The notes beneath the pieces were generated by a model, which worked only from the letters and a program-made list of their open reading frames with translations, searched no databases and was not told the origin of the DNA. The position numbers and the translations under genes are program-made. From Bacteroides fragilis (GTDB taxonomy: Bacteria > Bacteroidota > Bacteroidia > Bacteroidales > DTGW01), in the NCBI GenBank assembly GCA_945889005.1, contig CAMDBI010000016.1, positions 24,203 to 88,202 of the forward strand: a stretch of DNA of 64,000 nucleotides. The letters are read 5' to 3'. How positions within the stretch are numbered: the first letter of the stretch is position 1; each line of letters starts with the position of its first letter. Shown piece by piece: positions 35,964-44,724 of the stretch.

Positions 35964-37757
35964 ATGTCGAATTATAAAATGCACCTTATGGTTTGTGGCG
36001 GTACTGGTTGCAAATCGTCTCAAAGCAGCATCATTGCCGAAAACCTCAAAAAGTCTCTCGAAGATACCAGCCTCGACAACGATGTACAAGTAGTTGTTAC
36101 CGGTTGTTTTGGTTTTTGCGAAAAAGGTCCAGTTGTTAAGGTTTTGCCCGACAACACGTTTTACACACAGGTTAAACCCGAAGATGCAGCGGAAATTGTA
36201 CGCGAACACATTGTTAAAGGTCGTAAAATTGAACGTTTGCTGTATGTCGACCCCAAAACCGATAAAGCAGTAAGTGAATCGAAAGATATGGGGTTTTACC
36301 AAAAACAACTTCGTATAGCCCTTCGCAACTGTGGCTTTATTGACCCCGAAAATATTGAAGAAGCAATTGCGCGCGATGCTTATGCAGCTCTTGGTAAAGC
36401 ACTTACAGAATATACTCCTCAACAAACTATTGATATTGTCAAAAATTCTGGTCTTCGTGGTAGGGGAGGTGCTGGCTTTCCTACAGGATTGAAATGGGAA
36501 ATAACCAGCAAAGTTGATGGTTCCGAAAAATACATTGTTTGTAATGCCGACGAAGGCGATCCCGGAGCATTTATGGATCGCTCTATTCTTGAAGGCGACC
36601 CTCATTCTGTAATTGAAGCAATGGCAATTGGCGGCTATTGCATTGGTGCATCAAACGGTTTGGTATACATCAGAGCCGAGTACCCGTTGGCAATCGATAG
36701 ACTCAAAATAGCTATTAGTCAAGCTCGAGAATACGGTTTGTTGGGTAAAAACATTATGGGTACTGGTTTCGATTTCGATATTGAACTTAAATATGGTGCC
36801 GGAGCATTCGTTTGTGGCGAAGAAACTGCTCTTATTCACTCTATGGAAGGCGAACGTGGCGAACCTACTTTCAAACCCCCATTTCCTTCAGAAGCTGGTT
36901 ATAATGGGAAGCCTACAAATGTCAACAATGTTGAGACATACGCCAATATACCTCCCATTATTCTCAAAGGTGCCGAATGGTTTTCTTCAATCGGTACCGA
37001 GAAATCTAAAGGTACAAAGGTTTTTGCACTTGCCGGGAAAATAAATAATGTTGGACTTATCGAAGTTCCTATGGGTACAACTTTACGCGAAGTTATATTC
37101 GACATTGGTGGCGGTATTAAAGACGGTAAGAAATTTAAATCGGTTCAAACTGGCGGACCTTCAGGTGGTTGCCTCACCGAAAAACATTTAGACATTCCGA
37201 TCGATTACGACAACCTGTTGGCCAATGGCTCAATGATGGGTTCGGGAGGTATGATCGTTATGGACGAAGGCAATTGTGCTGTGGCAATGGCCAAGTTTTA
37301 TCTCGAATTTACTGTCGAAGAATCATGCGGAAAGTGCGCTCCATGCCGCATTGGAAACAAACGTCTTATGGAAATTCTCGAACGCATTATATCAGGCAAA
37401 GGATCGATGGACGATCTCGACTTACTTCGCAACCTAAGTCATGTAATACAAGACACATCGCTGTGTATGCTTGGTGGTTCATCGCCTAACCCCGTACTTT
37501 CGACTCTCAACAATTTCTACGACGAATATGTGGCTCATGTCAAAGACCACAAATGCCCTGCCGGCGAATGTAAAGCATTGCTGCAATATTTCATCGAAGC
37601 CGAACACTGTGTTGGTTGTACCGCTTGTGCTCGAAACTGCCCTGTTAACGCTATTTCCGGAGAACGCAAGCAACTTCATGTTATAAACCAACAAATTTGT
37701 ATAAAATGTGGTGCCTGTGTCGAAAAATGTAAGTTCAATGCTGTTGTTGTTCAATAA
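35964..37757 (+). CDS. hydB: NAD-linked hydrogenase diaphorase subunit (HydB/HndC/NuoF-like)
   Basis: A 597-residue flavoprotein. Residues 1-90 form a [2Fe-2S] thioredoxin-like domain (VCGGTGCKSSQSS, VTGCFGFCEKGP). The central NuoF domain binds FMN and NAD: LRGRGGAGFPTGLKW near 168, CNADEGDPGAFMDR near 192, GAGAFVCGEETALIHSMEG near 277. SCGKCAPCRIG near 457 binds a [4Fe-4S] cluster, and two more follow at the end (CVGCTACARNCP, CIKCGACVEKC). It passes electrons between NAD(H) and the hydrogenase subunit; HydABC enzymes of this type couple H2 production to NADH and ferredoxin oxidation together. Confidence 0.93.
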   Translation: MSNYKMHLMVCGGTGCKSSQSSIIAENLKKSLEDTSLDNDVQVVVTGCFGFCEKGPVVKVLPDNTFYTQVKPEDAAEIVREHIVKGRKIERLLYVDPKTDKAVSESKDMGFYQKQLRIALRNCGFIDPENIEEAIARDAYAALGKALTEYTPQQTIDIVKNSGLRGRGGAGFPTGLKWEITSKVDGSEKYIVCNADEGDPGAFMDRSILEGDPHSVIEAMAIGGYCIGASNGLVYIRAEYPLAIDRLKIAISQAREYGLLGKNIMGTGFDFDIELKYGAGAFVCGEETALIHSMEGERGEPTFKPPFPSEAGYNGKPTNVNNVETYANIPPIILKGAEWFSSIGTEKSKGTKVFALAGKINNVGLIEVPMGTTLREVIFDIGGGIKDGKKFKSVQTGGPSGGCLTEKHLDIPIDYDNLLANGSMMGSGGMIVMDEGNCAVAMAKFYLEFTVEESCGKCAPCRIGNKRLMEILERIISGKGSMDDLDLLRNLSHVIQDTSLCMLGGSSPNPVLSTLNNFYDEYVAHVKDHKCPAGECKALLQYFIEAEHCVGCTACARNCPVNAISGERKQLHVINQQICIKCGACVEKCKFNAVVVQ

Positions 37758-37781
37758 TTTATACTGAAAAGGATTTAAATC

Positions 37782-39548
37782 ATGATAAAAGTAATCATAG
37801 ACAATAAGGAAATAGAAGTCGAGAAAGGCACATCTATTTTAAATGCTGCAAAAAAAGTAGGAATTAAAATACCCTCACTCTGCTATCTCAATCTCGAAGA
37901 TCTGAAAATTGAGAATAAACCTGGGGGGTGTCGAATTTGTGTTGTTGAAGTAAAAGGACGACGCAACTTGGCTCCGGCATGTGCTACCGAATGTGCCGAA
38001 GGAATGACTATAAACACTCATACCGTAAGAGTGCTCAATGCTCGTAAGACCGTAATGGAACTCATTTTGTCGAACCATCCATTCGAATGTCTTGTTTGTG
38101 CTAAGTCGGGTATATGCGACCTTCAGAAACTGGCCCATGACCTAGGTATTCGAAAGATACATTACCAAGGCGAAAAATCGTCGTTCCGAGAAGATACTTC
38201 ACCATCTATTATTCGCGAAATGGACAAATGTATACTCTGTCGTCGTTGTCAGACTATGTGCAACGACTTTCAGACTGTTGGCGTTTTGTCTGCCATAAAT
38301 CGCGGATTCCATTCGGTAATTGCTCCAGCCTTTGAAATGAACCTCGACCATTCGACCTGTACCTATTGTGGACAGTGTGTTGCCGTGTGTCCTACAGGTG
38401 CATTAACAGAAGTAGATCACACCAATGCTGTAATTCGTGCTTTGGCAAATCCGAAGAAAAAGGTAATTGTCCAAACTGCACCGGCCGTTCGTGCAGCTCT
38501 TGGCGAAGAATTTGGTATGGAACCAGGCACATTGGTTACAGGGAAATTGGTTTCTGCATTGCGCCAGCTTGGTTTCGATTATGTGTTTGATACCGATTTT
38601 GCTGCCGATCTTACGATTATGGAAGAAGGTACAGAATTTTTAAGTCGCCTCGAGCGTTTTCTCAATGGCGACAAAACTGTAGCCATGCCAATGCTTACAT
38701 CGTGCTGTCCGGCTTGGGTTAAGTTTATCGAACACCAGTTCCCCGATATGCTCGATATTCCTTCGACTGCCAAATCGCCTCAACAAATGTTTGGTGCGAT
38801 TGCAAAAACATATTTTGCCGAAAAACTTGCTATTAGCCGCGAAGAAATGGTGGTTGTTTCCATAATGCCTTGTTTGGCCAAAAAATACGAATGTTCGCGC
38901 GAAGAATTTAGTCACAATGGCAATCCCGATGTCGATCTAGCCATCTCGACTCGCGAATTGGCAAATTTGATCAAACAATCAAACATCGACTTCAATTCAT
39001 TGCCCGACGACGATTTCGACCGTCCTTTGGGCGAATCGACAGGTGCAAGTGTTATATTCGGCACAACTGGTGGAGTAATCGAAGCTGCTGTTCGTACAGC
39101 TTACGAAGTACATACCGGCAAAAAACTACCAAAGTTAGATTTTGAGGAATTGCGTGGCCTCGAAGGTATTAGACGTGCAACGATCGATTTCAATGGATTG
39201 CCTCTTAATATAGGTATTGCTCATGGTTTGGGAAATGCTCGTAAACTACTCGAAGAAGTAAAAACCGGCAAAACAAATTTCCATGCTATTGAAATAATGG
39301 CTTGTCCCGGAGGCTGTATTGGTGGTGGTGGGCAACCTCTGCACCATGGCGATTCAAAAATACTCAAGGCTCGACAAGCTGCTATTTACCGAGAAGACAA
39401 AGATAAGCCAATACGCAAATCGCACGAAAACGAATCGGTAATGAAGCTATACGAAGAGTTTCTTGGTAAGCCAAATAGCGAAATGGCGCATCACTTGCTA
39501 CATACCGAGTATTTCGACCGAAGCAAAAAAACAATTATTATAGAATAA
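37782..39548 (+). CDS. hydA: Catalytic [FeFe] hydrogenase subunit (HydA/HndD)
   Basis: A 588-residue catalytic subunit. A plant-type [2Fe-2S] domain (residues 1-80, GGCRICVVEV, ACATEC) is followed by the His-Cys [4Fe-4S] segment (HPFECLVCAKSGICDL), two [4Fe-4S] clusters (CILCRRCQTMC and CTYCGQCVAVCP) and the H-cluster domain. L1 is TSCCPAW near 306, L2 MPCLAKKYE near 365, L3 EIMACPGGCIGGGGQP near 506, all canonical, including the proton-relay Cys. The small-subunit-like tail (YEEFLGKPNSEMAHHLLHT) is fused at the end. This is the H2-producing enzyme; maturases HydEFG are not in the window. Confidence 0.95.
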   Translation: MIKVIIDNKEIEVEKGTSILNAAKKVGIKIPSLCYLNLEDLKIENKPGGCRICVVEVKGRRNLAPACATECAEGMTINTHTVRVLNARKTVMELILSNHPFECLVCAKSGICDLQKLAHDLGIRKIHYQGEKSSFREDTSPSIIREMDKCILCRRCQTMCNDFQTVGVLSAINRGFHSVIAPAFEMNLDHSTCTYCGQCVAVCPTGALTEVDHTNAVIRALANPKKKVIVQTAPAVRAALGEEFGMEPGTLVTGKLVSALRQLGFDYVFDTDFAADLTIMEEGTEFLSRLERFLNGDKTVAMPMLTSCCPAWVKFIEHQFPDMLDIPSTAKSPQQMFGAIAKTYFAEKLAISREEMVVVSIMPCLAKKYECSREEFSHNGNPDVDLAISTRELANLIKQSNIDFNSLPDDDFDRPLGESTGASVIFGTTGGVIEAAVRTAYEVHTGKKLPKLDFEELRGLEGIRRATIDFNGLPLNIGIAHGLGNARKLLEEVKTGKTNFHAIEIMACPGGCIGGGGQPLHHGDSKILKARQAAIYREDKDKPIRKSHENESVMKLYEEFLGKPNSEMAHHLLHTEYFDRSKKTIIIE

Positions 39549-39552
39549 AAAA

Positions 39553-39613
39553 ACGAGGAAATTTGAAAATGTCAAATGTGAGTATTTGCAAATGACAAAA
39601 AATATTTCCTCGT
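39553..39613. repeat. Cruciform-capable spacer between hydA and hydC
   Basis: ACGAGGAAAT (39553-39562) and ATTTCCTCGT (39604-39613) form a 10-bp perfect stem around a loop made of ATTTGCAAATG-like words. The following 45 bases repeat the word (A/C)ATTTTCA. There is no T-run, so a terminator is not obvious; it may reduce expression of the last subunit relative to the others. Confidence 0.5.
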
Positions 39614-39668
39614 AGAATTTATACATTTTCAAATTTGCACATTTTCACATTTTCAAATTTAAAAAATT

Positions 39669-40154
39669 ATGTCATCCATCAAAATAGACTTAAAACCCAA
39701 TCAGGTAGAGCAACTAAAAGCTGTTTGCAAAGAGTTTGACAACAAATCGGGCGAACTTATTAATGTATTGCATAAAACACAGCATTTATTTGGCTACTTG
39801 CCTGCCGAAGTTCAGGAAGTAATAGCTACCGAACTAAAAATACCGGTTGCAAAAGTATATGGAGTTGTTACATTTTACTCATTTTTTACAATGAAACCCA
39901 AAGGTAAGTTCCCAATTTCAATTTGTTTGGGAACAGCTTGCTATGTGCGAGGTGCCGAAAAAGTGCTCGAAGAGTTTCGTAAACAGCTAAAAGTAAAGGT
40001 TGGCGAAACTACCCCCGATGGCAAGTTCTCGTTGAGCTGCTTACGCTGTGTTGGAGCCTGCGGGCTAGCTCCAGTAGTACTTGTCGGCGAAAAAACCTAT
40101 GGACGCGTTGCTCCCGATGGCGTTAAAGATATTCTTAAAGAATACGAATCATAA
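39669..40154 (+). CDS. hydC: NuoE-like hydrogenase subunit (HydC/HndA)
   Basis: A 161-residue thioredoxin-like [2Fe-2S] protein of the 24-kDa NuoE family. It contains GELINVLHKTQHLFGYLPAEV near 27-47, VYGVVTFYSFFTMKPKG, CLGTACYVRGAEKV near 95 and CLRCVGACGLAPVV near 131; the four cluster Cys are all present. It completes the NAD-linked hydrogenase. In Thermotoga hydC comes first, here it comes last, after a 120-base spacer. A strong terminator follows. Confidence 0.92.
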   Translation: MSSIKIDLKPNQVEQLKAVCKEFDNKSGELINVLHKTQHLFGYLPAEVQEVIATELKIPVAKVYGVVTFYSFFTMKPKGKFPISICLGTACYVRGAEKVLEEFRKQLKVKVGETTPDGKFSLSCLRCVGACGLAPVVLVGEKTYGRVAPDGVKDILKEYES

Positions 40155-40192
40155 AAAAAGCCGCTTAGTTTTCACTCTAAGCGGCTTTTTTT
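40153..40192. terminator. Bidirectional terminator after hydC
   Basis: AAAAAAAGCCGCTTAG (40153-40168), an 8-base loop, CTAAGCGGCTTTTTTT (40177-40192): a 16-bp perfect stem with T-runs on both strands. It serves hydC and the convergent ATPase gene. It is nearly identical to the one at 41838-41878. Confidence 0.85.
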
Positions 40193-40206
40193 ATTTAACT
40201 ATTAAT

Positions 40207-41535
40207 CTATAAAATGTTATTCGCAACAAATATCGCTGGTTTGTTCAGTAAACTTAAAGTATACAATGGAATGTTGTAAAAATTGCCCGACTGCAAAAGG
40301 TTTCTAGGCGATACACGCATAATTACTTCAGGCTTGTATTTTTCGGCATAACTGCGAATGCTTTTCGTATTCAGGCTTGTACCGCTTTTTACTTCAAGAG
40401 GAATAATCGTATTGTCAGATTGAATAATAAAATCAACCTCTGCATCGCTATTCGATGTCCAGTAATAAATGGAATCGTTCTGGTTACAGATGAGTTCCTG
40501 TGCAACAAAGTTTTCGGTAAAGGCTCCGTTAAAATCAGTAAAAAGGGCATCGGGTATTACAATCTGACTTGAAGGTATATTGAGTTTGGCAGCCAACAGT
40601 CCAACATCGTGAAAGTAAACTTTAAACATTGCGAAATCGGCATAAGCCGAAAGGGGTAGTTTTGGGGTGTTGATATTGTAAGCCAAATGTATAAGACCTG
40701 CTTTGCGTAACCATTCTACTGCACCATCGTACATAGCAGCACGTGCGTTTTTTTTTATTTCGTTGTACTTAAATTTTTTATTCTCTCGCGCCAATTGGCG
40801 GGGAATTGAATTCCAAAATTCGGAGTTTTTTATTGATTGGTTTTTGTCGGCATATTTCGAAAAATCGCGTTCGTAAGCATTCAGTATTTCTTTTTGTATT
40901 TCGCGTGGCTCTTCAATTTTCCTTTTTTCTATATAATTCTTTACAACTTCGGGCATTCCTCCCAAATAAAAGTATAACTTAAGGTAATGCAACATTTTTT
41001 GGTGAATAGCATCGGGAAACGGACTAATAATAGTTAATTGTTCCAATGTTTTTACAAACAACTCTTCACCATTGGCCGTTAAAAATTCGGCAAATGACAA
41101 TGGATACAGAGTCAAAAAACTAACTTTGCCAACCGGAAAACTTGTTTGTTTATTGATACTTACTCCCAACAACGAGCCGGCAGCTATTATATGAAATTCA
41201 GGAGCCATTTCCTGAAAATACTTTAAACTGGTCAACACCCTGGGAGCTATTTGTATTTCATCAAAGAAAATAAGTGTGTTTTCGGCAGAAATAGTTTTAC
41301 CCAGATAAAGTCCAAGGCTATGAATTATAATATATGGATCGAGACTTGGTTCAAATAGCGACAAAAGCTGGTTATTTTGCTCAAAATTGAGGTAAATATA
41401 ATTTTCATATTCATTTTTACCAAACTCATCAACAAGGTATGTTTTACCAACTTGTCTTGCTCCTTGGAGTACAAGAGGCTTCCTATTGCTACTGACTTTC
41501 CATTCCAGCAAGTTTTTGTATGCTATTCGTTTCAT
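40207..41535 (-). CDS. AAA ATPase with DUF4143 nuclease-like domain
   Basis: A 442-residue protein of the common AAA_14/DUF4143 type. The P-loop RPLVLQGARQVGKTYLVDEF lies near residues 18-37, Walker B LIFFDEIQIAPR near 88-99, and the sensor AAGSLLGVS near 117. The DUF4143 part ends in EVDFIIQSDNTIIPLEVKSG, a PD-(D/E)xK-like motif (D near 376, E-x-K near 390). Members are frequent, mobile and of unknown role. The gene sits between two near-identical terminators and has a repeat leader, which mark it as an accessory insertion. Confidence 0.88.
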   Translation of the reverse strand: MKRIAYKNLLEWKVSSNRKPLVLQGARQVGKTYLVDEFGKNEYENYIYLNFEQNNQLLSLFEPSLDPYIIIHSLGLYLGKTISAENTLIFFDEIQIAPRVLTSLKYFQEMAPEFHIIAAGSLLGVSINKQTSFPVGKVSFLTLYPLSFAEFLTANGEELFVKTLEQLTIISPFPDAIHQKMLHYLKLYFYLGGMPEVVKNYIEKRKIEEPREIQKEILNAYERDFSKYADKNQSIKNSEFWNSIPRQLARENKKFKYNEIKKNARAAMYDGAVEWLRKAGLIHLAYNINTPKLPLSAYADFAMFKVYFHDVGLLAAKLNIPSSQIVIPDALFTDFNGAFTENFVAQELICNQNDSIYYWTSNSDAEVDFIIQSDNTIIPLEVKSGTSLNTKSIRSYAEKYKPEVIMRVSPRNLLQSGNFYNIPLYTLSLLNKPAIFVANNIL

Positions 41536-41652
41536 TTATCTCCCAAAAAATGTTATAATATATAATATTTATCTCCATAAATATGTTTCAAATATAAATA
41601 ATTATCTCCAAAAAAATGTATGTAATATTAATTGCTATCTCCCAAAAAATGC
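41536..41652 (-). repeat. Four 33-bp-period repeats in the ATPase leader
   Basis: ATCTCCCAAAAAATG-like units start at 41538, 41571, 41604 and 41637, exactly 33 bases apart. On the minus strand each reads CATTTTTTGGGAGAT or a close variant. The unit nearest the gene supplies a GGGAG ribosome site just before the ATG. Spacers between units are AT-rich and not conserved. Confidence 0.8.
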
Positions 41653-41683
41653 AAATATGTAGAATATGAGTTAATTAAGCAAT
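41652..41683 (-). promoter_or_regulatory. Likely promoter upstream of the repeat leader
   Basis: On the minus strand ATTG (41680-41683), 20 bases, CATATTTG (41652-41659): one mismatch in the first base of the -7 box. If used, all four repeat units are inside or next to the start of the transcribed leader. Confidence 0.4.
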
Positions 41684-41837
41684 TAAAATTTTAAACACTA
41701 TTTTTAGTTGAAATTTACAATCCCTTACTCAAGGTTTTCGGTGGTATTAAATTTTAAGAAATTTCGTGAAATAAATTAAAGTTTTCAATTTTTGTTTTCG
41801 TACGATCAGAAAAAATCTAAAAAACTATGTAAACAAT
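41684..41837. other. Gene-free stretch, nothing recognised
   Basis: AT-rich sequence between the ATPase promoter region and the second terminator; no open frame or repeat seen. Confidence 0.4.
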
Positions 41838-41878
41838 AAAAAAAGCCGCTTAGATTTTTACTCTAAGCGGCTTTTTTT
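41838..41878. terminator. Terminator of the lipoprotein gene, copy of 40153-40192
   Basis: AAAAAAAGCCGCTTAG (41838-41853), a 9-base loop, CTAAGCGGCTTTTTTT (41863-41878). The stem is identical base for base to the terminator after hydC; only the loop differs slightly. Confidence 0.85.
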
Positions 41879-41892
41879 ATGACCTTAAATGA

Positions 41893-42456
41893 CTATTGAG
41901 CCATTTTTTCCATTTCTGAATTGTAAATTTCTTCAAATTTCTTTTTGTCGTAGTCGATCTGAAGTTTTTGATCTTTCGAAACAGTGTTGCTAATACCATC
42001 TAAAATTGATTGTTTAGAAACTTCAATAGCTAACCAGTATTCGTAGCTTGTTCCTTTTTTAAGGATTTTTTCTCCAATAATGGCAACATCAACTAATTGT
42101 TGGTTTACTACTTCACGAGTCATCGATTCAAATTTGTTTTCGAAATCTTGAGCAGCAGCAGTCGAGCGTTGGTTGGTGTAATTGTCGGTTACAGTTTTAA
42201 TCTTAGAACTAATTAAACCAGCAATTTCCGATTTGGCATTGTTCAAAGCAATTTTTTTTGCAGTAGCCATGTCTGGACTAATACCCGACGACTTTGCACG
42301 ATAAAATTCTTTGTTCGATTGGTATTCTCTGCCCGAAAGAGGAACTTCAATTTCCTCAACACCTTTTTGATTTTCTACTTTTTTGGGACCACCGCAACCA
42401 ACACTTGCTAAAATAAGTGAACCAGCCATTAACGAAACGATAAAATAATTTTTCAT
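41893..42456 (-). CDS. Lipoprotein, LPP20-like
   Basis: A 187-residue exported protein with a lipoprotein signal (SLMAGSLILASVGCGG, lipidated Cys near residue 21). The mature part has a ATAKKIALNNAKSEIAGLISSKIK helix followed by beta-strands (VAIIGEKILKKGTSYEYWLAIEV), as in the LPP20/LptE-like small lipoproteins often called by that name in Bacteroidota. It should sit in the outer membrane; function is unknown. A TACTTTTG -7 box lies on the minus strand at 42498-42505. Confidence 0.7.
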   Translation of the reverse strand: MKNYFIVSLMAGSLILASVGCGGPKKVENQKGVEEIEVPLSGREYQSNKEFYRAKSSGISPDMATAKKIALNNAKSEIAGLISSKIKTVTDNYTNQRSTAAAQDFENKFESMTREVVNQQLVDVAIIGEKILKKGTSYEYWLAIEVSKQSILDGISNTVSKDQKLQIDYDKKKFEEIYNSEMEKMAQ

Positions 42457-42632
42457 AACATTGATTTGTTTAGGTTAAAAATTTTTTATTTATTTTTCAA
42501 AAGTACAATTTTAATTATTTAATTGTATACTTTAATTCATTAAACAGTCAAATTTACTATTCCAATGACCAAACTAAGATGTTGAATGTATTTTAATCAA
42601 CCACTATTTAAACTCTGTCTAAATTACAAATC

Positions 42633-42663
42633 ATTGTTATTTTGGGAGATTAATTTATATTTG
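42633..42663 (+). promoter_or_regulatory. Promoter of the etfB-etfA-acd operon
   Basis: ATTG (42633-42636), 19 bases, TATATTTG (42656-42663). It gives a leader of about 35 bases before the etfB ATG. Confidence 0.6.
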
Positions 42664-42704
42664 TCGGTCTTTGTAAAAAGAAGAAATTTCAAATAAAATA
42701 ATTA

Positions 42705-43580
42705 ATGAGCAAACTAAAAATAATTGTACTAGCCAAGCAGGTTCCCGATACCCGCAATGTAGGGAAAGATGCCATGAAGGCCGATGGAACCGTAAACCGT
42801 GCAGCATTGCCTGCCATATTTAATCCGGAAGACTTAAACGCGTTGGAGCAAGCCCTTCGCATAAAAGATCAAATTCCAGGAAGTACCATTACAATACTTA
42901 CTATGGGGCCGGTTCGTGCTTCTGAAGTATTACGCGAAGGCCTCTTTAGAGGTGCCGACGAGGGAATTTTACTTACCGATCGTGCATTTGCAGGAGCCGA
43001 CACATTGGCTACCTCGTATGCAATTTCTTGTGCCATCAAAAAAATTAAGGACTTTGATGTAATCGTTTGTGGTCGTCAGGCTATCGATGGCGATACGGCT
43101 CAGGTTGGCCCTCAGGTTGCCGAGAAACTTGGTATACCTCAGATTACTTATACCGAAGAAATTGTAAAAATTTCGAAAGATGGTATTAGTATTAAACGTC
43201 GATTGGAACGTGGTATCGAAATAGTAAAAGGTAAATTTCCATTGGTAATTACTGTAAATAGCTCTGCACCCGATTGTCGTCCACGCAATGCCAAGCTTAT
43301 CATGAAATACAAGCATGCTACAACTTTGAGCGAGCGTGCCGACAAAAGCGAAGACTATATTTCAATGGTTAGCGAACGCCCATACTTAAATATAAAAGAG
43401 TGGAGTGTAAACGATATCGAATGCGATAAAGAACAATTGGGACTTTCGGGTTCACCTACAAAAGTAAAGAAAATTGAAAATATTGTTTTTCAAGCAAAAG
43501 AATCGAAACGACTTACCGATCGCGATAGCGATATAGACGAGCTTATGAAGGAACTTATTCTGAACCATACTATTGGTTAA
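42705..43580 (+). CDS. etfB: Electron transfer flavoprotein, beta subunit
   Basis: A 291-residue EtfB. IIVLAKQVPDTRN near 5-17, AIFNPEDLNALEQALRIKD near 35-53, GADTLATSYAISCAIKK near 98 and GRQAIDGDTAQVGPQVAEKLGIPQITY near 125-150 are the AMP/FAD-binding blocks. At 291 residues it is longer than the 255 of mitochondrial-type EtfB and closer to the bifurcating clades, which hints at, but does not prove, coupling to ferredoxin. It heads an operon with etfA and an acyl-CoA dehydrogenase. Confidence 0.93.
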   Translation: MSKLKIIVLAKQVPDTRNVGKDAMKADGTVNRAALPAIFNPEDLNALEQALRIKDQIPGSTITILTMGPVRASEVLREGLFRGADEGILLTDRAFAGADTLATSYAISCAIKKIKDFDVIVCGRQAIDGDTAQVGPQVAEKLGIPQITYTEEIVKISKDGISIKRRLERGIEIVKGKFPLVITVNSSAPDCRPRNAKLIMKYKHATTLSERADKSEDYISMVSERPYLNIKEWSVNDIECDKEQLGLSGSPTKVKKIENIVFQAKESKRLTDRDSDIDELMKELILNHTIG

Positions 43581-43633
43581 GCTTTATTCGAATTATTATT
43601 CAATTATCAATTTTCAATAATCAATTTGTAGAT

Positions 43634-44653
43634 ATGAACAACATCATAGTTTATTGCGAACAGGAAGAAGGAAAAGTAGCAGACGTAAGCCTTGAACTCC
43701 TAACCAAAGGTCGCAAACTTTCAACCCAATTGGGCTGCAAGCTCGAAGCATTAGTCATTGGCCATAAAATATCGGGCATAGAAACCCAAATAATTCCATT
43801 TGGTGTAGATACAGTATATGTAGCAGACGATACTCGTTTAGAACATTATACTACACTTCCGCATACAGCTATAACAGTGAAACTCTTCGAAGAGCAAAAA
43901 CCACAAATAGCATTTATGGGAGCAACTACCGTTGGACGCGATTTAGGCCCACGTGTTTCTTCGGCTCTTCACAGTGGGCTTACAGCCGATTGTACCGAAC
44001 TCGAAATTGGCGACCACGAAGAAAAACGCCTCGAAAAAACTTATAAAAACTTACTGTATCAAATACGTCCTGCTTTTGGTGGCAACATTATTGCAACCAT
44101 TATAAACCCCGACTGCCGCCCACAAATGGCAACTGTTCGTGAAGGAGTTATGAAAAAAGAAATTTTCGACAACAAATACAAAGGACAAGTTGTAAACCTC
44201 GATCTGAAAAAATATGTGACTGATAGCGATTTCGCTATTTCGATTGTTGAACGTCACATGGAAAAATCGAAGATTAACATCAAAAATGCCGGAATTATTA
44301 TAGCTGGAGGATACGGAGTTGGTTCAAAAGAGAATTTCGATATGTTATTCGAATTGGCTTCAGTTATCGGTGGCGAAGTAGGTGCTTCGCGTGCAGCGAT
44401 CGATGCCGGATATTGCGAACATGCCCGACAAATTGGTCAAACAGGTGTTACCGTTAGGCCAAAGTTGTATATAGCGGCAGGTATATCTGGGCAAATTCAA
44501 CACATATCTGGTATGCAAGAGTCGAGTATGATTATTTCTATCAATCCCGATCCTAATGCACCAATCAACAAAATAGCCGACTATAATATTACTGCTAATG
44601 TTGAAGATGTGATTCCTAAAATGATTAAATATTACAAACAAAACACGAAGTAA
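43634..44653 (+). CDS. etfA: Electron transfer flavoprotein, alpha subunit
   Basis: A 339-residue EtfA. The N-terminal domain carries GATTVGRDLGPRVSSALHSGLTADCTELE near 95-125. The FAD-binding C-terminal domain has GGYGVGSKENFDMLFELASVIGGEVGASRAAIDAG near 227, then TGVTVRPKLYIAAGISGQIQH and SIINPDPNAPI-like SINPDPNAPINKIADY near 305. All FAD contacts look intact. The 53-base spacer before it is made of CAATTATCAAT words. Confidence 0.94.
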   Translation: MNNIIVYCEQEEGKVADVSLELLTKGRKLSTQLGCKLEALVIGHKISGIETQIIPFGVDTVYVADDTRLEHYTTLPHTAITVKLFEEQKPQIAFMGATTVGRDLGPRVSSALHSGLTADCTELEIGDHEEKRLEKTYKNLLYQIRPAFGGNIIATIINPDCRPQMATVREGVMKKEIFDNKYKGQVVNLDLKKYVTDSDFAISIVERHMEKSKINIKNAGIIIAGGYGVGSKENFDMLFELASVIGGEVGASRAAIDAGYCEHARQIGQTGVTVRPKLYIAAGISGQIQHISGMQESSMIISINPDPNAPINKIADYNITANVEDVIPKMIKYYKQNTK

Positions 44654-44724
44654 TTGATTATTGACCAATTAAATTTGTCAGAAAAATAATCAATATTCAA
44701 TAATCAATATTCAATTTAAAAAAA
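44654..44724. repeat. AATAATCAAT word tract
   Basis: The spacer between etfA and the dehydrogenase repeats the words AATAATCAAT and ATATTCAAT several times; a shorter tract of the same words lies at 43590-43631 between etfB and etfA. Confidence 0.5.

Noticed and set aside
35928..36605. 225-codon open frame opposite hydB
   Set aside because: Lies wholly against a conserved coding gene and has no family features; a mirror artefact of its codon use.
41536..41652. 33-bp repeats as a CRISPR remnant
   Set aside because: Conserved units are only about 15 bp, the last one merges with the ribosome site of the ATPase gene, and no cas genes are near.
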